Source of the DNA: Chryseobacterium daecheongense
Lineage (GTDB): Bacteria; Bacteroidota; Bacteroidia; Flavobacteriales; Weeksellaceae
Length of the DNA: 64,000 nucleotides
NCBI RefSeq assembly: GCF_003729955.1
Contig: NZ_RJTX01000001.1
Location: 62,001-126,000, forward strand
Reading direction: 5' to 3'
The notes below the pieces were generated by a model. The model did not search any database. It saw only the letters and a list, made by a program, of their open reading frames with translations, and was not told where the DNA came from. The position numbers and the translations under genes are program-made. Position 1 is the first letter of the stretch. Each line of letters opens with the position of its first letter. Below, piece by piece: positions 43,638-53,793 of this stretch.

Positions 43638-45242
43638 TTATTCTTTTATGAATTTCTCATAGTAAACTTGGGCCTTTGTCTGAATTTTCAAATAATAAGT
43701 TCCTTTCGGAAAATCTTCAACTTTAATGGATGTTTGATCATTGGCTTTTCTGATCAATCTTCCCAAATTATCATAAATTTCCAAACTTGCAACATCGCTT
43801 TCGGAAGCAATATTTAAAATGTTTTTCACCGGATTAGGGAAAATGGCAACCTTATGTTTTTTCACCAGCTCAGAAGTATTTAAAACAGAAGTGTACAAAC
43901 TTCCGAAATTAAGAATACCATACCCCATCTGTGTGGTATTGCTTGGATATAATGAAGCGGTTTGCCTTAATTTATTTCTCATCAGATCTCTGTTCATCGT
44001 AGGAAATGCCTGAATCAAGCAGGCAACACCTCCTGCAGCAATGGGGGTCGCAATAGAAGTACCGTTAACTACAGTTACAGCATTGTTATGGACCGTAGGT
44101 GTGGCAGTTCCTCTTGCACAGCCGTCAGGTTTTATAGCCCCCGCTGAATTAGGGCCGTATGATGAAAATCCGGAAACACTTCCTGTAGAATCTACAGAAC
44201 CGATGGTAAAAGCCTTAGTGTTATCAGCCGGAGTTCCCAAATAATGCCATGTTTGCTGTCCTGAATTTCCGGCAGCCACAAGAACAAAAATTCCTTTGTT
44301 AACGGCAATCTCCGCTCCTCTAGCTATGAATGAAGTGGTTCCGTTCATATTGGCATAGGTGTAATTATACTTCGGGTCATCGAAAGTTGTATATCCCAAT
44401 GAAGTAGTAATAATATCCACCCCCTTTCTGTCAGCTTCTTCCGCCGCTTCAATCCAGTATAATTCTTCTTCCGGAATCTCTACAGCAGTATTTTCACTTC
44501 GGTAAAGATAAAAACTGGCATCCGGCGCAGAGCCTACAAATGAATCCTGTATATATCCTCCAATGGCGCCTAAAACCACTGTTCCATGCGCATTCAGAGA
44601 AGTATTGTATATATCGGTACCTTTTGAAACAAAATCATAACCACCCTTTATCAGGTTGTTAGTCCATAATCTTGAAAAGGCGGAACCTGTGTTTACAGTT
44701 GGGAATCCGGTATCAATGACTGCAATGGTGGTTCCTGTTCCGGTATATCCGGCTAGATGAAGCTGTCTGAGATTGATCTGATCAATTTGTGCAGCTCCGG
44801 AACCATAATCAAACGTTGTTAAAACCTTTTGAGTATCGGTTGTATTTTCCCATTTATTCTGATGTAATATTTTGGTTCCACCGGAAGAGTTTTTAGCAAA
44901 GCTTTCAACAGATTGTATGTAGGGTTGTGCCTGTAATGTTATGATCTGGGCGGGAGTGGCATTTACAGCAGCTCCGTTCAGCCATTTGGAATAATCTGTT
45001 ACGGTAAAGCCCAGATTTTGCAGGTTTTGGATATAGGATTGTTCGATAGGTGCATCCTGGTCATTAAGGGGAATACCTAATGTTGTACGTCTGTCAAGGG
45101 ACTTTTGTGAAAGCTCTGATAATGGATTGGCATAAAACGCAGCCTTATTAGGCTTATCTGTAAAATACACAAAAACCAGCTCGGTTTGCCCGAACGCTAA
45201 GGAATAACCCATTAACACACAAAAGAGTAAAACTTTTTTCAT
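43638..45242 (-). CDS. T9SS-secreted subtilisin-like (S8) serine protease
   Basis: The 534-residue protein has a signal peptide (about 1-18), an inhibitory-propeptide-like N-terminal region, and an S8 catalytic domain with Asp177 (VIDTGF), His219 (NAHGTV), oxyanion Asn325 (AAGNSG) and Ser395 (NGTSIATPI). It has a C-terminal T9SS sorting domain (IFPNPVKNILNI). It is an extracellular protease exported by the type IX system. Its gene converges on ppc. Confidence 0.9.
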   Translation of the reverse strand: MKKVLLFCVLMGYSLAFGQTELVFVYFTDKPNKAAFYANPLSELSQKSLDRRTTLGIPLNDQDAPIEQSYIQNLQNLGFTVTDYSKWLNGAAVNATPAQIITLQAQPYIQSVESFAKNSSGGTKILHQNKWENTTDTQKVLTTFDYGSGAAQIDQINLRQLHLAGYTGTGTTIAVIDTGFPTVNTGSAFSRLWTNNLIKGGYDFVSKGTDIYNTSLNAHGTVVLGAIGGYIQDSFVGSAPDASFYLYRSENTAVEIPEEELYWIEAAEEADRKGVDIITTSLGYTTFDDPKYNYTYANMNGTTSFIARGAEIAVNKGIFVLVAAGNSGQQTWHYLGTPADNTKAFTIGSVDSTGSVSGFSSYGPNSAGAIKPDGCARGTATPTVHNNAVTVVNGTSIATPIAAGGVACLIQAFPTMNRDLMRNKLRQTASLYPSNTTQMGYGILNFGSLYTSVLNTSELVKKHKVAIFPNPVKNILNIASESDVASLEIYDNLGRLIRKANDQTSIKVEDFPKGTYYLKIQTKAQVYYEKFIKE

Positions 45243-45284
45243 GCCATTATTTTGTATAAAGATAAAACAAAATCAATAAAATTT

Positions 45285-45313
45285 TTGACAGGATATTAAA
45301 TTCCTTATTTTTA
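45285..45313 (+). promoter_or_regulatory. Probable promoter of the DegT gene
   Basis: TTG 45285-45287 and TATTTTTA 45306-45313, separated by 18 bases, fit the consensus except for the final A in place of G. It lies 15 bases before the start. Confidence 0.4.
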
Positions 45314-45328
45314 CAGAAATAATTATTT

Positions 45329-46453
45329 ATGAAAAAGATTCAGATGGTTGACTTACAAAGTCAGTATTACAAAATAAAGAATGAAGTAGATAATGCAGTT
45401 TTAAATGTAATGGATTCAGCGGCTTTCATCAATGGCCCTGAAGTAAAGTCTTTCCAGAATGAATTGGAGTCTTATTTAGAAGTAAAGCACGTAATTCCGT
45501 GTGCTAACGGAACGGATGCTTTACAGATTGCTTTAATGGCTTTAGACCTTAAAGAAGGAGATGAAGTGATCACTGCCGATTTTACTTTTGCGGCAACTGT
45601 GGAAGTAATCCATTTGCTTAAGCTTAAATCCGTTTTAGTGGATGTAGATTATGATACGTTTACGATTTCAACGGAACAGATCAGAAAAGCAATTACTCCG
45701 AGAACAAAAGCAATTATTCCGGTACATTTGTTCGGGCAGTGCGCCAATATGGAAGAAATTCTGAAAATTGCCAAAGAACATAATCTATATGTGATAGAAG
45801 ACAATGCACAGGCAATTGGTTCAGAATATACATTCTCTGATGGAACAGTGAAAGCTTCAGGAACAATGGGAATTGTAGGGACTACCTCATTTTTCCCTTC
45901 TAAAAACCTAGGCTGCTATGGAGACGGTGGAGCAATCTTCACTAATGATGATGCATTGGCTCACCGATTGAGAGGGATCGTAAACCACGGGATGTATGAA
46001 AGATATTATCATGATGAGGTAGGAGTGAACTCCAGATTAGATAGTATTCAGGCTGCTATTTTGAGAAAAAAACTTCCTCATTTAGATACTTATAACGAGG
46101 CGAGAAGAAAAGCGGCGGATTATTACGATGAGGCATTTGCCAATCATCCAAATATCTTAACACCAAAAAGAGCAGAGAATTCTACGCATGTGTTCCATCA
46201 ATATACATTAAGAATCCTGAATGGTCAACGTAATGAACTACAAAAATTCTTAGCAGAAAAAGAAATTCCTGCGATGATTTATTATCCTGTTGCTCTAAGA
46301 AAACAGAAAGCTTATTATCAGGAAAGTAATGATGCAGATTTTGTGAATACTGATAAGCTGTTAGATCAGGTAATTTCTCTTCCGATGCATACGGAATTGG
46401 ATGAAGAACAGTTGAAGTATATTACTGAGGCTGTATTGGAGTTTATGGGGTAA
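45329..46453 (+). CDS. DegT/DnrJ/EryC1-family PLP aminotransferase
   Basis: The 374-residue protein matches sugar aminotransferases: the PLP Lys192 lies in FFPSKNLGCYGDGG, with ANGTDALQIAL and IEDNAQAIGS also typical. It transfers an amino group to a keto-sugar nucleotide, used for lipopolysaccharide or capsule sugars. It leads a run with galE and small genes four to sixteen bases apart, likely an operon. The exact sugar cannot be told. Confidence 0.85.
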   Translation: MKKIQMVDLQSQYYKIKNEVDNAVLNVMDSAAFINGPEVKSFQNELESYLEVKHVIPCANGTDALQIALMALDLKEGDEVITADFTFAATVEVIHLLKLKSVLVDVDYDTFTISTEQIRKAITPRTKAIIPVHLFGQCANMEEILKIAKEHNLYVIEDNAQAIGSEYTFSDGTVKASGTMGIVGTTSFFPSKNLGCYGDGGAIFTNDDALAHRLRGIVNHGMYERYYHDEVGVNSRLDSIQAAILRKKLPHLDTYNEARRKAADYYDEAFANHPNILTPKRAENSTHVFHQYTLRILNGQRNELQKFLAEKEIPAMIYYPVALRKQKAYYQESNDADFVNTDKLLDQVISLPMHTELDEEQLKYITEAVLEFMG

Positions 46454-46457
46454 TAGG

Positions 46458-46901
46458 ATGAAAAGGAATATTTTTAAAAGTAAAAAATTATATTTTACTA
46501 ATATTATATTTAATATTATTCTTTTAATAGTATCAATTTTAAGTTTAAAAACATTAATATTTTCTAAGGCTTATAGTTTTACAGACAAAGAACAGTTGAA
46601 GGAAATAATATTATATTTTGGATATTCCATTATATATTTCATTGCTTTAATTTTACTGATAATAAAACCCCCAAAGGGAATATTCTATCTTAACATTATT
46701 TATTCTTTAGCTATTTTATTTAATTTTAATGATTTTATTATTCATTATTCAAAATATGCAGAGAGTATTCACAGGGTCGTTTATATAGTTTTGATTATTA
46801 TCTTTACATTAGTTTTTGCATCCTTTATTTACCTTAACAATAAAAAGAAATTTAAAATAGATTTCTTAGAACTAGAAGAAATAGGAAAACACAAAGAATA
46901 A
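46458..46901 (+). CDS. Small integral membrane protein, AT-rich
   Basis: The 147-residue protein has four predicted transmembrane helices and a basic, Lys-rich end. It starts four bases after the aminotransferase stop and ends 16 bases before galE. Its codons are strikingly AT-rich compared with the neighbours, suggesting later insertion. No family recognised. Confidence 0.65.
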   Translation: MKRNIFKSKKLYFTNIIFNIILLIVSILSLKTLIFSKAYSFTDKEQLKEIILYFGYSIIYFIALILLIIKPPKGIFYLNIIYSLAILFNFNDFIIHYSKYAESIHRVVYIVLIIIFTLVFASFIYLNNKKKFKIDFLELEEIGKHKE

Positions 46902-46917
46902 AAAAATATTATTAAAA

Positions 46918-47940
46918 ATGGCAATACTTGTCACAGGAGGATTAGGGTACATTGGTTCCCACACAGTAGTAGAACTTCTTAATAATGGTTTTGAAGTTGT
47001 AATTGTTGATGATTTATCCAATTCAGAAAAATTTATTTTAAAAAACATTGAGGAAATTACAGGGAAGAAACCTGTTTTTTATCCCTTTGATTTAAAAAGA
47101 AAAGAGCTTCTTAAACAGGTTTTTGATGCTCATCCAATTGAAGGATGTATCAATTTTGCGGCGTATAAAGCCGTAGGAGAAAGCCAGGCAAAACCTGTGG
47201 ATTATTATGAAAACAATTTGTTTTCACTGATCAATATCCTTCAGGAATTTAAAGAAAGAAATATTTCTAATTTTATTTTCAGCTCATCTTGTACAGTATA
47301 TGGACAAGCTGATAAAATGCCGATTGATGAGAATACCCCTCTGAAAATGCCCGAAAGTGTCTATGGAAAGACTAAACAAATGGGTGAGGAAATTCTGATC
47401 GATTTTGCAAAGGCTTACCATAGAAAGATTTCTTTGTTAAGATATTTTAACCCCATTGGAGCACATCCTTCTGCAAAATTAGGTGAATTGCCAATCGGAG
47501 TTCCTAATAATCTTGTTCCCTATGTGATGCAGACAGCTGCAGGAATACGTGAAAAATTGAATATCTGGGGAAATGATTACGATACGGAAGACGGAACTCC
47601 AATAAGAGATTATATTTACGTTGTAGATGTTGCCAAAGCCCATGTAGCCGCTTTACAAAAGCTGATGAATGATCAGTCGGAAGAGGGCGTGATCGATATT
47701 TATAATCTGGGAACAGGTAAAGGCTCATCTGTTTTGGAAGTAGTGAAAGCATTTGAAATGGCTAATAATGTAGAAGTTCCTTATCAGATTTGCCCGAGAA
47801 GAGAAGGAGATATTACGATAGCGTATGCCAATGTAGATAAAGCAGAAAGAGAACTTAATTGGAAATCTGAAACCTCTTTGGAGGAATCTCTGAGAACGGT
47901 TTGGGAATGGCAGAAATATTTAAATTCCAGAAATTCTTAA
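46918..47940 (+). CDS. galE: UDP-glucose 4-epimerase
   Basis: The 340-residue SDR enzyme interconverts UDP-glucose and UDP-galactose with NAD. It shows GGLGYIGSH (7-15), Ser124 and Tyr149-x3-Lys153 of the catalytic triad, and the NNLF and RYFNPIGAHPS regions typical of GalE. It lies in the polysaccharide-like run, so it probably feeds surface sugars. Confidence 0.92.
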   Translation: MAILVTGGLGYIGSHTVVELLNNGFEVVIVDDLSNSEKFILKNIEEITGKKPVFYPFDLKRKELLKQVFDAHPIEGCINFAAYKAVGESQAKPVDYYENNLFSLINILQEFKERNISNFIFSSSCTVYGQADKMPIDENTPLKMPESVYGKTKQMGEEILIDFAKAYHRKISLLRYFNPIGAHPSAKLGELPIGVPNNLVPYVMQTAAGIREKLNIWGNDYDTEDGTPIRDYIYVVDVAKAHVAALQKLMNDQSEEGVIDIYNLGTGKGSSVLEVVKAFEMANNVEVPYQICPRREGDITIAYANVDKAERELNWKSETSLEESLRTVWEWQKYLNSRNS

Positions 47941-47950
47941 AAATCATACT

Positions 47951-48715
47951 ATGGCTTGGAATCCAGAAGTTTACGACCAGTTTAAAAATGAACGCTCTGC
48001 ACCGTTTTTTGATCTGCTGAATTTGGTGGAAAAAAGGCCGGATTTATCAGTCATTGATTTAGGTTGCGGAACCGGAGAACTTACCTCCCAATTACTAGAT
48101 TATCTGGAGGATTCTAAAATTGTAGGAATAGATTCTTCGGCTGAAATGCTTGAAAAGGCAAAACATTTTGAAACAAGCAGACTTACTTTTGCCAAAAGAA
48201 GTATTGAAGATCAGTTAAACTTAAATGATACTTTCGATCTTATCATTTCCAATGCGGCCATCCAATGGTGCAATGAGCATAAAGAACTGTTTCCAAGAAT
48301 TATCAGTAAGATAAAACAAGGAGGGCAATTGGCTGTTCAGATACCTTCCAATCATGAATTCATTGTTCATCGATTATTGGGTGAAGTAGCGGACCGGGAA
48401 ACATATAAAGGAGTATATGCTTCATGGAAGCGAGAGTACACCGTATTAAAGATAGAAGACTACGCCGAAATATTGTTCAACAATAAAGGAAGGGAAATCA
48501 CCGTTTTCGAGAAAGTATTTCCCCATGTTCTTGAAAATGCCGAAGCAGTATATAACTGGGCATCAGGAACAGCCATGATTCCTTATGTTGAAAAGCTTCC
48601 GGATGACATGAAAGAACAATTTAAAAGCGATTATAAAAAAGAACTGCAGGAAGTCTTTCCTGTGTCGCCGGTATTTTATCCGTTTAAAAGAACATTTATT
48701 TCGGCGAAATTTTAA
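47951..48715 (+). CDS. SAM-dependent methyltransferase, trans-aconitate methyltransferase-like
   Basis: The 254-residue Rossmann methyltransferase shows VIDLGCGTGELT (motif I), IVGIDSSAEML and the SNAAIQWCNE stretch. The start MAWNPEVYDQF and length recall trans-aconitate 2-methyltransferase (Tam). It follows galE after 10 bases and precedes the cytidylyltransferase by 12. Substrate not certain. Confidence 0.75.
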   Translation: MAWNPEVYDQFKNERSAPFFDLLNLVEKRPDLSVIDLGCGTGELTSQLLDYLEDSKIVGIDSSAEMLEKAKHFETSRLTFAKRSIEDQLNLNDTFDLIISNAAIQWCNEHKELFPRIISKIKQGGQLAVQIPSNHEFIVHRLLGEVADRETYKGVYASWKREYTVLKIEDYAEILFNNKGREITVFEKVFPHVLENAEAVYNWASGTAMIPYVEKLPDDMKEQFKSDYKKELQEVFPVSPVFYPFKRTFISAKF

Positions 48716-48727
48716 AAAGAACCCCAT

Positions 48728-49159
48728 ATGAAAACAGAAAGAATAGGTATTACATTTTCCTCATTTGATTTGCTTCACGCCGGCCATATCAAAATGCTGG
48801 AAGAAGCAAAAACCGTTTGCGATTATTTAATTGTAGGATTACAGATTGATCCTTCACATGATCGTCCCAATAAAAATAAACCTACCCAAACCATCGTAGA
48901 AAGGTATATTCAATTGAAAGCTGTAAGTGCTGTAGACGAGATTATTCCTTATTATACGGAACAGGATCTGGAAGATATTTTGAAATCTTTCGTTATTGAT
49001 GTAAGGATTATCGGGGACGATTATATGGATAAAGATTTTACCGGTAAAAAGTACTGCGAAGAAAAAGGAATCGAAATCTATTACAACAAAAGAGATCATA
49101 GATTTTCTTCCAGTGATTTAAGGAAGAGAATTTATGAAGCGGAAAAAAATAAAATATAA
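48728..49159 (+). CDS. Cytidylyltransferase-like protein (TagD-type)
   Basis: The 143-residue protein has the nucleotidyltransferase HAGH motif (TFSSFDLLHAGHIKMLEEA) and RIIGDDYMDKDF, as in glycerol-3-phosphate or related cytidylyltransferases. It ends with FSSSDLRKRIYE, normal for this fold. Substrate unknown; a polyol or sugar phosphate is likely given the sugar-gene neighbours. A strong bidirectional terminator follows. Confidence 0.8.
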   Translation: MKTERIGITFSSFDLLHAGHIKMLEEAKTVCDYLIVGLQIDPSHDRPNKNKPTQTIVERYIQLKAVSAVDEIIPYYTEQDLEDILKSFVIDVRIIGDDYMDKDFTGKKYCEEKGIEIYYNKRDHRFSSSDLRKRIYEAEKNKI

Positions 49160-49170
49160 GTTTTAAAATA

Positions 49171-49200
49171 AAAAAATCCCGAAGCATTTCGGGATTTTTT
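49171..49200. terminator. Bidirectional terminator after the sugar-gene run
   Basis: AAAAAATCCCGAA (49171-49183) pairs perfectly with TTCGGGATTTTTT (49188-49200), a 13-bp stem with four-base loop. Confidence 0.85.
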
Positions 49201-49207
49201 ATTTGTA

Positions 49208-51709
49208 TTACATTGGGCCTTGTTGGTCATCACCGCTTTCATTCGCATTGATGTCTTTTTTCTTTTTAGGCTGCTCTACCTTTTCTCCTTGCTTGAATCT
49301 GTAGGTTAGAGACAATGCAAACTGTCTTGGCTGCCATTGCATATAAGATTCTCTGCTGAATTCCGAAGTATTGGTAACACTTCTCATAGAACGGGTATTG
49401 AAGATATCCTGGATATTGAAACTGATGGTTCCATTACCTTTCCAGATCGTTTTTGACGCTCCGAAGTTGATCGCATACATATCTTTTCTATCCTGGTTTT
49501 CCGTTTTCTGTCCTCCTCTGTAGAATCCCTGAACCTGGAAGCTGAACGTTTTATCTATTTTGAAAGTAGAAGTAAGTCTCGCTCTGGAAGAGAATCCTGA
49601 ACCCTCAAAAGACATCGGCTCATTAAGGATGTTCGGATCTGTATAAATACCTTTCGTGTTATAACCGAATAAGTCAACATTTCCTAAGAATTTCAACCAC
49701 TTTGTAGCATCCCAGCTAAAGTTCAAGTCTAAACCGAAACGGTCATCAGTACCTAAGTTAATAGGCTTAGTATAAAATATGCCACCTGCTGAATATACCA
49801 ACATCTTTACATCATCTGTAGAATGTCTGAAATACAGAGTAGGGTTGATCGTAAATTTACTCTTAGAAATACTATATCCTACTTCGTATGAATCCACATA
49901 AGAAGGGTTAAGATCTATGTTCCCAAGGAAAATATTCTGGTTATCTGAGTAGCTTGGATTAGGGATCAGGAAGAAAGATCTCGGGCGGTCAATTCTTCTT
50001 GAATAATTTACTAAGAACTGATTGTCTTTCGCAATCTCATAGCTTAAGAAAACACTCGGGAATAAATTATTATAATTTTTTGTCTTATCAATAAGAGAGT
50101 TTGGATTCAAATTCTGATAATCAATATCAATTTTTGAATTCTCATTTCTTAAACCTAATTGGTATCCTAAATTGCCGATTTTACTTTTGAACTGTACATA
50201 GGCTGCATTGAACATCTCCTTATAATTAGCATCATAAGTGAAATCGGTAAGATATTGGAAATTAGAGGAAGGCAATCTTTCCAACACGTCATTGTCATAG
50301 GTGTTTTTGTTGATATCCAATCTGTAGCCTGCTTCAATTTTTGAATTTTCCCCGATAGGAAGCTCATAATCAGCCTTGGCAACTACCGTGTTGTTTCTGG
50401 TCGTTTGGTCGATAACATTCTGTAAAGCAAAAATATCATCATTAGTCTGAGTGACATCTGTATCGTTGTACGATCTGTTTCTCTGCAAACTTAAAGATAA
50501 TGATAAATTTTGTCCTTTATCATTAAATTTATGATCCAATCCGAAATCTCCCTGGAAAGCAAGATTATTATTGGAACCGTCATTCAATCTTCTTGTTAAA
50601 GAACGTGATCCGTTAAGGTAACGGTAATCATAAATTACATTTCCAAAATTGTCACTGTCGAATGTTCTTACAGTTCCTGAAGCATTTACCGATGTTTTAT
50701 CGGAAATATCGTACACAATACCTGCAGAAGCATTATAGTTGTCGTTTTTATTTTTAGAAATAGACTCCTGGTTCATCTGGGTTCTGTCTAAAGCAGATAC
50801 CGCATTAAAGTACGTTGCGTTATTTCTGTTAGTGTTCTTAGATTCTCTGTAACCGCCGCCGCCATTTAAGAACCATGTTAAATTACCTTTTCTCCAGCTC
50901 AGATTGGTATTTAAAGAGGTTTGAGGCAAATATCCTACTGTTCCCGTTACACTTCCGTTAAAGCCTACTTTCTTATTCTTTTTAAGAATGATATTTAAGA
51001 TCCCTGCAGTTCCGCTTGCTTCAAATTTAGAAGAAGGATTGGTAATTACTTCGATTCTTTCGATCTGATCAGCAGGAATACTTTGTAAAGCATTAGCACC
51101 ATCATCAATTCCTAAAAGAGCAGAGGGTTTCCCATTGATCAAAAATCTTACATTGGAACTTCCTCTCATGGAAACCGTACCATCTGTATCCACAGAAACT
51201 GAAGGAACATTTGCCAATACATCCTGAAGATTACCTCCTCGGCTGACAATATCCTGAGATGGATCATAAGTTTTCTTATCTAACTCTACTTTATAAGGTT
51301 TTGTACTGGCCGCAGTAATTACAACTCCCTGGATTTCCTGGGTTTTCAGATCAGTACCCGTAGCTTCCGGTACAATGGAAAGAGCGCCGATATTTCCGGC
51401 ACCTGTTATCTGTTTGTTGATGACACTTTTCTTGTAATCTACTGCCTCTACTGTAATATCATAATTTCCGGGAGCCAGATCCAGCTTATACTGTCCTTTT
51501 TCATCTGTAAGGGTTGCATCACTCAAAGCCTTGTTGGCTTTATTACTGAAGGTTACCGAAGCATAAGGAACTCCCTGATTGTTTTTGTTGACGATGTTTC
51601 CTGTAATGCCTACTTTTTCCTGAGCAAATGCCAAAGCTGCTGCTGAAAGAACAAAAGTGAGCCCTAAGGTTTTTTTTGTGAAAATGTTGATAATTTCCGT
51701 CTGGTTCAT
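49208..51709 (-). CDS. TonB-dependent receptor-like outer-membrane protein
   Basis: The 833-residue protein has a signal peptide region, a carboxypeptidase-regulatory-like domain (about 33-115), a TonB plug (VDTDGTVSMRGSSNVRFLING) and a long beta-barrel of the outer-membrane family 3 type. The C-terminus is Lys-rich instead of the usual aromatic end (barrel ends LTYRF, then a charged tail). It imports an unknown ligand. The nearby SusD gene expected for a SusC system is absent, so it is a standalone receptor. Confidence 0.8.
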   Translation of the reverse strand: MNQTEIINIFTKKTLGLTFVLSAAALAFAQEKVGITGNIVNKNNQGVPYASVTFSNKANKALSDATLTDEKGQYKLDLAPGNYDITVEAVDYKKSVINKQITGAGNIGALSIVPEATGTDLKTQEIQGVVITAASTKPYKVELDKKTYDPSQDIVSRGGNLQDVLANVPSVSVDTDGTVSMRGSSNVRFLINGKPSALLGIDDGANALQSIPADQIERIEVITNPSSKFEASGTAGILNIILKKNKKVGFNGSVTGTVGYLPQTSLNTNLSWRKGNLTWFLNGGGGYRESKNTNRNNATYFNAVSALDRTQMNQESISKNKNDNYNASAGIVYDISDKTSVNASGTVRTFDSDNFGNVIYDYRYLNGSRSLTRRLNDGSNNNLAFQGDFGLDHKFNDKGQNLSLSLSLQRNRSYNDTDVTQTNDDIFALQNVIDQTTRNNTVVAKADYELPIGENSKIEAGYRLDINKNTYDNDVLERLPSSNFQYLTDFTYDANYKEMFNAAYVQFKSKIGNLGYQLGLRNENSKIDIDYQNLNPNSLIDKTKNYNNLFPSVFLSYEIAKDNQFLVNYSRRIDRPRSFFLIPNPSYSDNQNIFLGNIDLNPSYVDSYEVGYSISKSKFTINPTLYFRHSTDDVKMLVYSAGGIFYTKPINLGTDDRFGLDLNFSWDATKWLKFLGNVDLFGYNTKGIYTDPNILNEPMSFEGSGFSSRARLTSTFKIDKTFSFQVQGFYRGGQKTENQDRKDMYAINFGASKTIWKGNGTISFNIQDIFNTRSMRSVTNTSEFSRESYMQWQPRQFALSLTYRFKQGEKVEQPKKKKDINANESGDDQQGPM

Positions 51710-51877
51710 AAGGTATTTTTATATAAAATCGCGAAATTTTTATTCTTTAAATTATTAATTTTTCAAAGAGATAAAATGTAAAATATGACGATTTGTTTAT
51801 TATTTCTAAAAGGATATGTCGTTTTTAAATGCTAAATGTTAATTATTATTTTGTTAAAATAAAGTTAAAAGTTTTCT

Positions 51878-52903
51878 TTATTTTATATTTTTTGAATTGA
51901 GCCAGTCCTGATATGCTTTTGCATTAATAGCATGCTGTTCAGCGCTTGCTGTAAACTTATGATATCCGAATCTTGCAGGGTCAGCACACATGAATATATA
52001 ATTGTTGTTTTCAGCATTCAAAACGGCGTCTACCGAGTTTTTATCCACCACACAGATTGGTCCCGGAGGAATCCCTGCGTTGGCATAGGTATTATAAGGT
52101 GATGGAGTAGACAAATGTTTGTATAAAACTCTTTTGATAGATTCTTTAAAGTTGGTTTGCTTGTTGATAGCGTAAATTACCGTTGGATCAGACTGCAGTT
52201 TCATTCCTTTTCTGTAACGGTTCAGGTATAATCCGGCAATCGTTTTCATTTCATCTTCTTTTCCCCCTGATTCTTTGTATACAATAGAAGCTAAAGCATA
52301 AATCTGGTTTCTGGTCAATCCGGATTGCTGCTCTTTAGCCTTTCTTTCACTGTTCCAGAAACTGTTATATTGGTCTTCAAATTTTTTAAAGAACTCTTTC
52401 GGGGTTACTGTCCAGAAAAAGTTATACGTATCAATAAAGAAATATTTCTTTAAATCTTCCGCACTAGTATATCCTTTTTCAGTAGCAATGGTATTGAAAT
52501 CTTTCACAAATCGTAAAGAATCCAATTCTGTCTTTTTGGTCACTCTTCCAACCATTTGATAGATATCCCCAAAATCACCGATTCTAAAAGTATTCTCGGT
52601 CTGATTTCCGGCTTTGATCATATTGACAAGGTTGGTGTTACCTGTTCCTCTTTGAATACGATAACGTCCAGCCTTAAAATATTTATCCAGGTCTTTATCC
52701 TTTGCTACCGCCTCAAAAGATTCTTTATTCTGAATATAAGGACTGATAGAATCCAGGAGCTGCTTGAAACTTGCGTTATGAGGAATTAAAACATAACCCT
52801 CTTTTTCCACATTGTTCCCGTAATATTTATTATAAAATCTAAAACCAAAAAATCCTGCCACAACAAAAACAAGCAGAATGATAATGAGAATAGCTTTTTT
52901 CAT
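51878..52903 (-). CDS. mltG: Endolytic murein transglycosylase
   Basis: The 341-residue inner-membrane protein has one N-terminal transmembrane helix (about 4-22) and the YceG/MltG domain: catalytic Glu211 in ASIVYKESGG, then LQSDPTVIY and NTYANAGIPPGPI. It cuts nascent peptidoglycan strands and sets glycan length. It lies 32 bases downstream of dapF on the same strand, a link between wall precursor and wall processing. Confidence 0.92.
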   Translation of the reverse strand: MKKAILIIILLVFVVAGFFGFRFYNKYYGNNVEKEGYVLIPHNASFKQLLDSISPYIQNKESFEAVAKDKDLDKYFKAGRYRIQRGTGNTNLVNMIKAGNQTENTFRIGDFGDIYQMVGRVTKKTELDSLRFVKDFNTIATEKGYTSAEDLKKYFFIDTYNFFWTVTPKEFFKKFEDQYNSFWNSERKAKEQQSGLTRNQIYALASIVYKESGGKEDEMKTIAGLYLNRYRKGMKLQSDPTVIYAINKQTNFKESIKRVLYKHLSTPSPYNTYANAGIPPGPICVVDKNSVDAVLNAENNNYIFMCADPARFGYHKFTASAEQHAINAKAYQDWLNSKNIK

Positions 52904-52935
52904 TATAAGTTAAGTGTTGATTAAAAGTTTTTTGT

Positions 52936-53703
52936 TTAAATAAGGTCTATTTTGCCTTTAAAAACCTGTTTCGCAGGACCTTCGAGCCAAATGTTATGAA
53001 AAGAGTTTTCATCTTTTTCAGCATATACCTTCAGGTCGCCGCCAAGTGTTTTAACTTTTACAGAGATTAGATTGTTTTTTTGCAGAAAAGTTAAAGCCGA
53101 AGCCGTAACTCCTGTTCCGCAGCTGTAAGTTTCGTCCTCAACGCCTCGTTCATAGGTTCTTACGAAAATTTCATCGTCATTAATTTTTTCAACAAAATTG
53201 ACATTGATCCCTTTTTCGTGATAATTTTCTGAGTTTCTGATCTCGTTTCCTTTGGCAAAAACATTGTAATTCACCAAATCCTCCACATATTTTACATAAT
53301 GAGGCGATCCGGTATTCAATACAGTGTCATTTCCGTCGTTAGAAATCGTATCTACATCAATCATTTTTAGTTTAATGATTCCATTATGGATTTCTGCTTC
53401 GTGCTCTCCGTCAATCGCAATGAATTTGCATTTGTCTTCGAAAATATCAAGGAAAAAAGCAAAAGCGACAAGACATCTTCCGCCGTTTCCACACATCGTG
53501 CTTTCCCCACCGTCTGAATTATAATACACCATTTTGAAATCATAATTTTCATCATTCTCCAGAAGGATAAGTCCGTCTGCTCCGATCCCGAAACGTCGGT
53601 CACAAAGCTTCTCGATGATACTTTTATCTTTTGGAAATTGAAGATCTCTGTTGTCTACCATTACAAAGTCGTTCCCTGTGCCTTGATATTTATAAAATTC
53701 CAT
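52936..53703 (-). CDS. dapF: Diaminopimelate epimerase
   Basis: The 255-residue enzyme converts LL- to meso-diaminopimelate for peptidoglycan and lysine. The two catalytic Cys are Cys71 (TMCGNGGRC) and Cys195 (YSCGTGVTA), and the start MEFYKYQGTGNDFV is standard. It lies just upstream of mltG. A -7 box precedes it. Confidence 0.95.
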   Translation of the reverse strand: MEFYKYQGTGNDFVMVDNRDLQFPKDKSIIEKLCDRRFGIGADGLILLENDENYDFKMVYYNSDGGESTMCGNGGRCLVAFAFFLDIFEDKCKFIAIDGEHEAEIHNGIIKLKMIDVDTISNDGNDTVLNTGSPHYVKYVEDLVNYNVFAKGNEIRNSENYHEKGINVNFVEKINDDEIFVRTYERGVEDETYSCGTGVTASALTFLQKNNLISVKVKTLGGDLKVYAEKDENSFHNIWLEGPAKQVFKGKIDLI

Positions 53704-53728
53704 AATTTGTTGTCTGAAAATGAACTTG

Positions 53729-53736
53729 CAAAATTA
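53729..53736 (-). promoter_or_regulatory. -7 box of dapF
   Basis: The - strand reads TAATTTTG, 25 bases before ATG 53703. It is not perfectly placed against a -33 TTG. Confidence 0.45.
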
Positions 53737-53793
53737 CTATATAAAAACGAAAAACGAACAGTGTTAGCTGTTCGTTTTCTTAATTTAGAATTA

